The translations under genes were made by a program, and so were the position numbers. Source: Legionella sp. (lineage in GTDB: Bacteria > Pseudomonadota > Gammaproteobacteria > Legionellales > Legionellaceae). From it: 64,000 nt of DNA. The DNA lies in assembly GCA_013911415.1 (NCBI GenBank), contig JACETI010000004.1:62001-126000 (forward strand), written 5' to 3'. Of this stretch, positions 54,452 through 62,103 are shown piece after piece (positions within the stretch are counted from its first letter, which is position 1; each line of letters begins with the position of its first letter). The notes below the pieces were generated by a model that searched no databases, was not told the DNA's origin, and saw only the letters and a list, made by a program, of their open reading frames with translations.

Positions 54452-55309
54452 TTAGGTGGTATGGAAAAATTTAGCAATGAGCTCAGCAATCGCTGGCCGC
54501 AATTCTTTTCGGGTTAGAACCATGTCAATATGCCCATGCTTCAATAAAAATTCACTGCGTTGAAAACCCTCAGGAAGCGTTTGCCGCACCGTTTGTTCAA
54601 TAACACGGGGCCCAGCAAAACCAATAAGAGCGTTGGGTTCAGCAATGATAACATCGCCTAGGCTGGCGAAACTCGCAGAAACTCCCCCCATCGTGGGATC
54701 AGTCATGACACTAATAAAGGGCAGGCCCATTTTAGCGAAACGAGCAAGCGCAGCGGAGGTTTTTGCCATCTGCATCAACGAAAACAACCCCTCTTGCATG
54801 CGTGCGCCACCACTGGCAGTGAAACAAATATAAGCACGTTTGGTAGCGGCTGCAGCCTCTATGCCTCGTACAAATTTCTCACCAACCGTCGCGCCCATTG
54901 AACCGCCCATAAAGCTGAACTCAAAGGCGCTGACCACCACAGGTTGTTGCATGACAGTGCCTTGAACGACAATCAATGCTTCTTTTTCAGACGTACTACG
55001 TTGAGCTTGGCTAATTCTATCTTTGTATTTTTTTGAATCTTTAAATTTCAACCGATCGATGGGCTCAAGTTGTGCCGCTATTTCTTCTTGAGGGGTATCT
55101 TGATCTAAGAAAGAAGCGACTCGTTCTCGTGCTGAAATGCGATGATGATGGCCGCAGTGCGAGCAAACAGAAAGATTTTGTAGAAGCTCGCTACGATAAA
55201 GCAAAGCATTACATCCCACACATTTTGTCCACACACCTTCAGGGACGCCTTTTTTCTGGGAAGCTTCAGTGCGGACCCTAGAAGGCAATAATTTTTTTAA
55301 CCAACTCAT
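54452..55309 (-). CDS. accD: Acetyl-CoA carboxylase carboxyltransferase subunit beta
   Basis: AccD with AccA transfers carboxyl from carboxybiotin to acetyl-CoA, giving malonyl-CoA for fatty-acid synthesis. The 285-residue protein has the N-terminal zinc ribbon with Cys30, Cys33, Cys49 and Cys52, then the carboxyltransferase core ([44 protein letters not shown]). It leads the operon accD-folC-dedD-cvpA-ankyrin-like. Confidence 0.96.
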   Translation of the reverse strand: MSWLKKLLPSRVRTEASQKKGVPEGVWTKCVGCNALLYRSELLQNLSVCSHCGHHHRISARERVASFLDQDTPQEEIAAQLEPIDRLKFKDSKKYKDRISQAQRSTSEKEALIVVQGTVMQQPVVVSAFEFSFMGGSMGATVGEKFVRGIEAAAATKRAYICFTASGGARMQEGLFSLMQMAKTSAALARFAKMGLPFISVMTDPTMGGVSASFASLGDVIIAEPNALIGFAGPRVIEQTVRQTLPEGFQRSEFLLKHGHIDMVLTRKELRPAIAELIAKFFHTT

Positions 55310-55331
55310 AGTTCACGTAATCGTACGGCTT

Positions 55332-55360
55332 ATAATGTATAAATTTTATCAAAATTCCAA
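55332..55360 (-). promoter_or_regulatory. Likely promoter of the accD operon
   Basis: On the minus strand TTGGAA (55360-55355) and CATTAT (55337-55332) are 17 bases apart, 23 bases before the accD start. Each box matches four of six consensus bases. TATAAG three bases further on is an alternative -10. Confidence 0.38.
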
Positions 55361-55465
55361 GGTATTTAAAATAAGAGGGGGAAAAGGTACGCCCGTTGCG
55401 ATGACAATTCGCGGGTGCGAAAAAAGCGGCTAAGAACACACAATGACTTGTAAATCAATGACAAA

Positions 55466-55494
55466 TTGACAAATATAATAGCTTTTTATAGATT
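55466..55494 (+). promoter_or_regulatory. Promoter with consensus -35 before an unknown gene
   Basis: A perfect TTGACA (55466-55471) is followed after 17 bases by TAGATT (55489-55494), 45 bases before the ATG at 55539. Confidence 0.48.
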
Positions 55495-55538
55495 TTATGT
55501 TCTATATATGCTAAAATATCGTAAAATTTGATCAATAA

Positions 55539-56582
55539 ATGGTAATGAAGATGCGAAGAACATACGAATCGCTCAATAATGAACTCCCGCACGGCCCAGC
55601 GCCTCGGAGAGACGAAGATGCTGTGGTAAACGACTATGAGAATTCAATTAGGCGCTTAAACATTGTATACAAAAAAGTAACAAAGCATGCTGAGGAGGTT
55701 ATAAAAATTCTAGAGGGGTTTTTAGACCAAAGCACTGAAGATGCCACCAATGATACTGTTCCAGAAATTCAGCATTTGATAAATGAAATCGAAGCTAAAA
55801 AAAATCGATTAACTGATGCATTTGCTCAAGTTACATCTCTCAAAGCTGAGCTCGATACCTATGGTTTGGATCAAGAGCGCGATAGAAAGTTTGCTACCAT
55901 CAAGGGTATAGTTCAGCAAGCTAATGAAAGTAATGAGAAAATAATTGATGCATTAGCGAACGTTGCAAATCTTTGGCAGCAAGAAAGTAATGCTATTGCA
56001 GATGGGACTGCAAATAGCCTTAGAGCAAATAGCCTTAGAGAAGTACAACAAAATAATTATTCACCACAGCAGATCAATCCAAATCCAAATCCAAATTCAA
56101 TGCTAACGCCCCCTCAAAATCTCATCCAATCTCAAAGAGAGATCTCAACTGACCCTTTCGCATTTACGGACAGATATTGCAAACAGCAAGGAGTTAATCT
56201 GCCCTCGCGTAAAGAAATTCCTGATACTACCAAGAAAATAATATTAACAATGGGTATGATTGGTTCAAAAACTGTTGCTTTGCAAGACCGATTTTTCAAA
56301 CAATCCCAAGACTGGAATAGACTTTCGTTAGAGGTTGAAGCTCGCAAGAACAATCCAATAATATTGATCGATGAACATGCACAACAATTGGATGCTAATT
56401 TGCAAGCACTATATCGACGAGCTAGGGCTAATGCTAATCGTGGGATTCCCCCTGTAAATGCTGAGGGTTCGCCATTAAGTAATGATGAGGCGGCTGTTGA
56501 GCAAGATTACGTCCTTGAAGGAGCAAGTCTTTCAACGCCCGACGATGAAAATAATTCTTCACCAAGTCCCTCCTGCTTGTAA
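55539..56582 (+). CDS. Unknown coiled-coil protein
   Basis: This 347-residue soluble protein can start at ATG 55539, 55545 or 55551. Residues about 25-155 are strongly helical with heptads (VYKKVTKHAEEVIKILEGFL, INEIEAKKNRLTDAFAQVTSLKAEL). Then come two small in-frame duplications, ANSLR-ANSLR (15-base DNA repeat at about 56011-56040) and NPNPNPN. A second helical part covers about 205-290, and the last 50 residues are acidic and Ser-rich (EDYVLEGASLSTPDDENNSS). No domain is recognised. The acidic flexible end and coiled coils are compatible with a Dot/Icm-type substrate, not evidence for it. Confidence 0.68.
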   Translation: MVMKMRRTYESLNNELPHGPAPRRDEDAVVNDYENSIRRLNIVYKKVTKHAEEVIKILEGFLDQSTEDATNDTVPEIQHLINEIEAKKNRLTDAFAQVTSLKAELDTYGLDQERDRKFATIKGIVQQANESNEKIIDALANVANLWQQESNAIADGTANSLRANSLREVQQNNYSPQQINPNPNPNSMLTPPQNLIQSQREISTDPFAFTDRYCKQQGVNLPSRKEIPDTTKKIILTMGMIGSKTVALQDRFFKQSQDWNRLSLEVEARKNNPIILIDEHAQQLDANLQALYRRARANANRGIPPVNAEGSPLSNDEAAVEQDYVLEGASLSTPDDENNSSPSPSCL

Positions 56583-56585
56583 CAC

Positions 56586-56631
56586 AAAGCTGCGCGATGA
56601 TAAGTCGCGCAACTTTCATTGAGTTCTTTTT
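56586..56631 (+). terminator. Strong hairpin, probable terminator
   Basis: AAAGCTGCGCGA (56586-56597) pairs with TCGCGCAACTTT (56605-56616) with one mismatch and a 7-base loop, directly behind the stop at 56582. A T-run follows 9 bases later, so termination may be imperfect. Confidence 0.55.
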
Positions 56632-56800
56632 ATACTTCCAGTACTTTCGAAGCTTTCGATGTTGTCAATTCTCAAGAGCAGATGTAACCTTGCTGGATAC
56701 TCTGCGCCATGTTCAAACAAATAACGCCATCTAGTTTGTTGGGATAATGACGCTTTTTGTGTTTTATAACCATTTGTCAATAAATAAACCTGGAGCATTC

Positions 56801-57856
56801 ATGTCCGTTTTGACCCTAGGTGTATACAGCATCAATCGCAATAATAAACCGTATATCCAAGCAATTATGAAATACAACCAAAAATCGATGATTAAAGAAA
56901 TCAGAGAGGCACATGGGGAGTTATTGACACTAGACAGTCCTCCAGAACAAAACACTTTTGCGAACCTTGAAAAGCTGATGAACCAAGTACAGAAGGGCAC
57001 TAGTGATAAGATAATTGTTACCTATGAGGCCAAAAATTCCAGCACGCTGGCGGGGGTGTTTCATCCGATTACATCAATAGAAAAACATGATCTACCTTTT
57101 AATCAAGCGGCCAGCACTTATTTAGATGCCCTTATACAAAATGTTGTGAGTGATCAAAATAATCTATTGCCCTTTGCGCCGACCAGCCTGACCAAAGATG
57201 AGGCGCGAAGCCTTGTTGAACAATATAATGGTTCAGGTGCAATTCAATTAGATGCAATTAAGACGTTGATCTTTGAATTCCAAGATGCTTGTTTTTATTT
57301 AACATTCGGAAAGCCTTGTAAAATTGGGCAAATGGGTATTGTGTTTGATCTGGATGAAGGATTCGTATTTCAATCATCAAATCGTAGAGATCCGCATTTA
57401 ACATTGATAGTAAATACAATACAACTTTACTTTAGGCGCTGGAAAGACGAGCAAGGCTATGAGGGCCCTGTATTTCCTGAAAGCTTGGCATTAAACTGTC
57501 CGCAAACGCCAGCCACCCTTGACGAGATCCCTAAAAGACGAAACTTTATGAGATATCTGACTTTCCCTCAGCTGTCTTCATTGAAGAAATCAAACGCTGA
57601 CGAATACATCATGTTAAAAATTTACGCGCGCGAACAAATCAATTTTAAACAAATTGATCTTGAAATTGAGCAAGAAGAAAGTTGGCAACAAAAAATTCCT
57701 ACCCAAACCCTGCAAACCATCATTAAGGTGCCGGAGGACTCTGCCTGTGAAATTAGTCGTCGACTAAAAGCGCAGGATCAAATAATATTTGTCGAGATAC
57801 TGAATAAGACAGAAAGGTTATGCGAACACACAGACAGCGTTAATATGGGCATGTAA
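56801..57856 (+). CDS. Unknown soluble protein
   Basis: The frame opens at 56747, but ATG 56801 with TGGAG seven bases upstream is preferred, giving 351 residues (MSVLTLGVYSINRNNKPYIQ). There is no signal peptide, membrane segment or recognised motif. The composition is mixed alpha/beta with a helical, Glu/Gln-rich part near 285-315 (EQINFKQIDLEIEQEESWQQ). It lies 46 bases before maf on the same strand, so read-through into maf is likely. No function can be proposed. Confidence 0.65.
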   Translation: MSVLTLGVYSINRNNKPYIQAIMKYNQKSMIKEIREAHGELLTLDSPPEQNTFANLEKLMNQVQKGTSDKIIVTYEAKNSSTLAGVFHPITSIEKHDLPFNQAASTYLDALIQNVVSDQNNLLPFAPTSLTKDEARSLVEQYNGSGAIQLDAIKTLIFEFQDACFYLTFGKPCKIGQMGIVFDLDEGFVFQSSNRRDPHLTLIVNTIQLYFRRWKDEQGYEGPVFPESLALNCPQTPATLDEIPKRRNFMRYLTFPQLSSLKKSNADEYIMLKIYAREQINFKQIDLEIEQEESWQQKIPTQTLQTIIKVPEDSACEISRRLKAQDQIIFVEILNKTERLCEHTDSVNMGM

Positions 57857-57902
57857 AATTGTCCGGATTTTTGTATAAAAAATAGAAAAGAGTTTACTAG
57901 CA

Positions 57903-58484
57903 ATGGAAATTTATTTAGGTTCTAAAAGCCCGAGGCGCAAAGAATTGTTAACCCAAATGGAAGTTCCCTTCGAAGTCTTGACCGTTGATATTGCAGAAAT
58001 CACTGCTCCTCACGAATCGCCAGCAGCTTACTCAAGACGTATCACAGAAGAAAAAATGCAAGCGACTTGGCAGAAGATTAGCACCGAGCAACGGGTTCCT
58101 AAGCCTGTTCTATGTGCAGATACAGAGGTGGTTTTAGATCAGAAAATTTTAGGCAAGCCCTCGAATAAAGAGGAGGCATTTTCAATGCTCAAGAGTTACT
58201 CGGGTAAATGTCACGAAGTCCTAACGAGTGTAGGTCTTAAGTATCTGAATTATGAGAAAGTGATGATGAATAAAACCCTTGTTACTTTTGCGGCGATTCC
58301 AGATGCAGCGATCAATCACTATTTATCTATGGACAATTACAAAGATAAATCAGGCAGTTATGGTATTCAAAGTTACATTGGACAATACATTTCAAAAATA
58401 GAGGGGTGCTTTTATTCGGTAATGGGTTTACCACTCAATACAGTGAGAGAACTCTTACTTGATTTAACGAAAAAAATAAAATAA
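57903..58484 (+). CDS. maf: Maf-family nucleotide pyrophosphatase
   Basis: This 193-residue house-cleaning enzyme hydrolyses non-canonical or methylated nucleoside triphosphates. The opening IYLGSKSPRRKELL contains the Ser-x-Ser-Pro-Arg-Arg motif, and the catalytic Asp is in CADTEVVLDQKILGKP. The third motif SGSYGIQSYIGQYISKIEG is close to the YhdE (dTTP/UTP-type) subgroup. Length is normal. It has only a weak ribosome site and probably depends on the gene before it. Confidence 0.9.
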   Translation: MEIYLGSKSPRRKELLTQMEVPFEVLTVDIAEITAPHESPAAYSRRITEEKMQATWQKISTEQRVPKPVLCADTEVVLDQKILGKPSNKEEAFSMLKSYSGKCHEVLTSVGLKYLNYEKVMMNKTLVTFAAIPDAAINHYLSMDNYKDKSGSYGIQSYIGQYISKIEGCFYSVMGLPLNTVRELLLDLTKKIK

Positions 58485-58614
58485 TCACTGAATGCTTACT
58501 TACTAGAAGTTCTGCCTTATGGGGTCATTTGGTAGCGGGGTATTCGCGAATGACTTAAAAGCGTCTCAACTGATAGGGTCAATCAGGAAAGGTTATCATT
58601 CATAAGGATTTTAT

Positions 58615-61600
58615 ATGAAAATAATGACAGACGGATCTAAAGATTCTGAGAATCACCTGCAAATCACGCTGCAACAAGATAACGAATCCATCGTTGCTAT
58701 TGATCATACCCATAATAAAACGTATCGCTTACCGAAAACCGCAGACCTTGTTTTACAAGCCCGGGGCCAGGATGGTAACAATGGTAGGATTGGCCGTGAC
58801 GGTCAAAATGGAGTGGCGGGAATTGCCGGGAGGGATGCGACCAGGGAGTGGGAGGCTACCCCGGGGCATGACGGCGGCGATGGCCGACCTGGGGAACCCG
58901 GGAGTAATGGTACTGATGGGGGTAACGGTGGTTGCATTGAATTAAGTATCGATCCCGAAGATCTTGCGCTTTTACCTTTTATCAAAGATGTTGATGTGTC
59001 GCCTGGCAAAGCAGGTATGGTGGGTAAACATGGACGGGGAGGAGCCGGAGGAAAAGGAGGGCGTGGGGGAGAAGGAATTTGGTGGACGACGACCGAATCC
59101 TATTCAGACGTTGAAATATACCAACCACCCCCAGAGAAAAGACCTATTCAAAGGCGGGATCATCGCCATCAACATCGTCACGATCATAATCACTCGACGC
59201 ACGAACATGGTCATTCTGGACCTCCACATGATCATCGCCATAGTGAGGCGGTAGTTGAATCTTCTACGGACTTAGAGTATGAATGGTATACGCCCCCGCC
59301 GATTGAGCGGCCTGTAAAAAAAACACGCATTCGTTCACACGAAAGACCAAAAGCGGCCGATGGACGTTCAGGAAGGCCTGGCGTTACACCGAATTATCCA
59401 CTGTTGGCGGGAAAAAAAGGCGTTATGGGGAGTTATTACATACACATTAGCAATCGCAAAAGTGGCCAGCAACCTTCGACCCATACTTCGACTTATCAAT
59501 TATCTATAGAACCAACTGCGGACACGCCTCAAATGATAGAACCGGGAGAAGCAGCGGTCTTAAGTTACAAAATTTCCAATCATGGAAAAACAATGATTTC
59601 TCCAGTAGAAGCGATGCCCTTAACTTTTCAGCCATCCGATTTCTTCTCCTGTGATCAAACGCTTATGGCAGCAGGTTCCATTGAACCAAATCAATTCAGA
59701 ATTGTGTATCAACCGATTCAATTAAAATCCATTGAAAAAAACGCACACGAGTATCCTTACAAAGAACAAGTGTACGTTGCGGTCGATCTTATGAACACAA
59801 GGTTAAACCGTGCTTATGCCAAAGCGGTGCACTCGTTTACTTCTTGTTATCCTGTGCAGCTTGCATGCAGACAACAAGAACTTCAAATTAATAATATTGC
59901 CTCAAAAGCAATGGGGGCCGCCGCTGACCGTAAGATCCTGATTGATATCTTAAATGACAAGCACCAGCCCATTGATTCCTTCTCCATTGATGCCATAGCT
60001 GCAAATGCAGCTTACACGAAACCGTTACAAACGATTAACTTTGGAGCAGCAGCTTGGTATCTCAACCCCAAAAAGCATTTTATTGATTTATACTTACAGC
60101 CCATTAATAACAGAGATGAATTAGTACTTATTCAAGAATTACCATTAGCCATTTCTTCTTTGTTTAAGTTGAAACTGACACGTGATGCTAGCTCCGATCC
60201 CGCTATTTATGAACCGGGTGAAAAAATTTCTTTAAGTTACGGAGCGCGTAATACCAGTGATACACATTTTTCGCCCGATGAGTTGTTGAACATCGACGTG
60301 GAAGCAGGCTATTTTATTCAATCAAGCACTGCTGCGACCATGAAAGGTAAAATTAAACCTACCCAAAGTACAACATCCGAACAACCCGCCAGCATTACAC
60401 TGAAAACGATTGCAAACGCTGAGACTCAGCCTTTTATACAAAAAGTAACCCTGACTGCACATTTAAGAGGAGGCACTGGCGAGTACGATCAATATTCTCA
60501 TCCCATAGAGTTACGTTACCCTTTGACCTTAGATCTCCCAACCCGATATTTTGTAACCCCGCCAGGAAAGACAGCACCCTTATTAATTGATATAAAGAAT
60601 GTTTCTGCACGCTCGGTTACAGGACGAGAAATCCGTTTAAAAATTACCGATCAACAACAAACCCTGTTAGCTGAACATTCGTTAGGGACAATACCTGCTA
60701 ACAAAAGTATCACAGTGACAAGTGATCGATGTATTACCAGTAGCGCCGAAAAAATTTTTGTAGAGCCTGCAACTTATTATGTCGATCTTTACCTTCAACC
60801 CATTGACCAAACCCAATCATTAACCCTGATCCAACGTCAAACCGTCAAGAATAAGGTATTGATTGATTACCAGTCAGCAGGACATTTTACATTGGTGGTC
60901 AATGACGCTGTATCAGCCGAAGAGAAGAAAGACTGGTACGCTTTTATTCAAGAATTATCAGGTAAGTATCCGGCTTTTTATGACGCCTCTTATTATAAGG
61001 CTAATCCTATTTCTTATAATCTGGAGAAGCTTTTAGCAGATAATCCTTATGGTAGCGTCTGCTTGCTCACAGACACCTGGCTTGATAACGCAATCAATCC
61101 AAAGTTTTTATGGGAAACTGATCAAAGCAGTCACGCTACACTGATGAAAGTTGGATCATTGCATGCATCCTCTAGGCGGCCCTATCAGCTTCAAGTGCCT
61201 GAGGATGGTCAGCCAGTGAGGGCAGTTACTTCTTCTGCCGCCTTGATTAAAGAGTTACTTCGGCCACCCAATGCACCTAATGAAAAATTGATATATAAGA
61301 TCGAAAAATCAATTGGTTGCCTTCATAGCGATCAATATTGTCTCAGTCGCCTTCAGCGTACTTTAGATGAAACGTTCCCTAATCGAAAATATCAGGTTAT
61401 CTCTCAACGTTTGGATGAGAGCAAAATCAACCTCTATGTGCAGCGCGTTTCTGATCCTGACGTAGGAAAAGTAGGGCAGCTGTCTTCTCGAAAACTCACA
61501 CCTGAGGTTAAGGAGGCAGTGATTGACAATCTACCTTTCATGCAAAAAATGAATTTTTTTGTCAGGAAGACCAGTCAATATCGTGAAAAATTAATCACTA

Positions 61601-61998
61601 GCATGCAGCAAGATTTGTTTGAAGAGCAAACACGGTTGAGACGAACGCGTGTCTTCGGTAGTTTTTGGGAAAGGAGGCGAGATAAATATGATCAGTCTCA
61701 ATTGGATATGCGACATCTTCGAAGTCTCGTCGAGCAGTTAAAATATTATCATGGTCAGGGTGATTTTCACTCAGTAAACGTTTGGGCTCCTCTTATAAAA
61801 GATTTAATTCAAGAGGTCAAAAAATATGTACAAGAAAACATCGATATATTCGATAAAGTGTTGCATTTTTTCAGTCCACAAGGAAAAGTGATGTGCGCGC
61901 GAGGAGCAGTTGCTTTATGTAATGAAGGGCTAAGCATCCTTGCTGAAAATAATGCGCCAAAAGTAGCGCAGGGGGAAAGGCCCTTACTTGTTTCATAA
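58615..61998 (+). CDS. Large modular protein: collagen-like, His-rich, duplicated beta modules
   Basis: The 1127-residue protein has AAGGA before ATG and no signal peptide. The order of parts is as follows. A short start of about 50 residues comes first. A Gly-x-y collagen-like block spans about 51-106 (GQDGNNGRIGRDGQNG), and a second Gly-rich block spans about 130-154. A His/Asp-rich stretch follows at 181-212 (HRHQHRHDHNHSTHEHGH), a likely metal chelator. Then come two copies of a two-part beta module (about 300-530 and 530-745), each with EPGE near its start and DLYLQPI...LIQ near its end. The C-terminal ~370 residues are mixed then helical, ending in a coiled coil. No enzyme motif is recognised. 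GC content is raised over the Gly-rich part. A cell-surface or host-contact role is a guess. Confidence 0.8.
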   Translation: MKIMTDGSKDSENHLQITLQQDNESIVAIDHTHNKTYRLPKTADLVLQARGQDGNNGRIGRDGQNGVAGIAGRDATREWEATPGHDGGDGRPGEPGSNGTDGGNGGCIELSIDPEDLALLPFIKDVDVSPGKAGMVGKHGRGGAGGKGGRGGEGIWWTTTESYSDVEIYQPPPEKRPIQRRDHRHQHRHDHNHSTHEHGHSGPPHDHRHSEAVVESSTDLEYEWYTPPPIERPVKKTRIRSHERPKAADGRSGRPGVTPNYPLLAGKKGVMGSYYIHISNRKSGQQPSTHTSTYQLSIEPTADTPQMIEPGEAAVLSYKISNHGKTMISPVEAMPLTFQPSDFFSCDQTLMAAGSIEPNQFRIVYQPIQLKSIEKNAHEYPYKEQVYVAVDLMNTRLNRAYAKAVHSFTSCYPVQLACRQQELQINNIASKAMGAAADRKILIDILNDKHQPIDSFSIDAIAANAAYTKPLQTINFGAAAWYLNPKKHFIDLYLQPINNRDELVLIQELPLAISSLFKLKLTRDASSDPAIYEPGEKISLSYGARNTSDTHFSPDELLNIDVEAGYFIQSSTAATMKGKIKPTQSTTSEQPASITLKTIANAETQPFIQKVTLTAHLRGGTGEYDQYSHPIELRYPLTLDLPTRYFVTPPGKTAPLLIDIKNVSARSVTGREIRLKITDQQQTLLAEHSLGTIPANKSITVTSDRCITSSAEKIFVEPATYYVDLYLQPIDQTQSLTLIQRQTVKNKVLIDYQSAGHFTLVVNDAVSAEEKKDWYAFIQELSGKYPAFYDASYYKANPISYNLEKLLADNPYGSVCLLTDTWLDNAINPKFLWETDQSSHATLMKVGSLHASSRRPYQLQVPEDGQPVRAVTSSAALIKELLRPPNAPNEKLIYKIEKSIGCLHSDQYCLSRLQRTLDETFPNRKYQVISQRLDESKINLYVQRVSDPDVGKVGQLSSRKLTPEVKEAVIDNLPFMQKMNFFVRKTSQYREKLITSMQQDLFEEQTRLRRTRVFGSFWERRRDKYDQSQLDMRHLRSLVEQLKYYHGQGDFHSVNVWAPLIKDLIQEVKKYVQENIDIFDKVLHFFSPQGKVMCARGAVALCNEGLSILAENNAPKVAQGERPLLVS

Positions 61999-62028
61999 AA
62001 GGAAAGTTTTTATAAATTATCTAGGAAG

Positions 62029-62064
62029 AAAATGAGTGTTCGCGAAAGCACCACTCATTTTTTT
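62029..62064 (+). terminator. Rho-independent terminator between convergent genes
   Basis: AAAATGAGTG (62029-62038) and CACTCATTTT (62052-62061) are perfectly complementary, followed by further T residues. It ends the 1127-residue gene and, by its A-rich left arm, may also serve the convergent gene on the minus strand. Confidence 0.8.
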
Positions 62065-62103
62065 AGTTTGTGAAGGGTAATATGTCTGTTGCATCCAAAC
62101 CAG

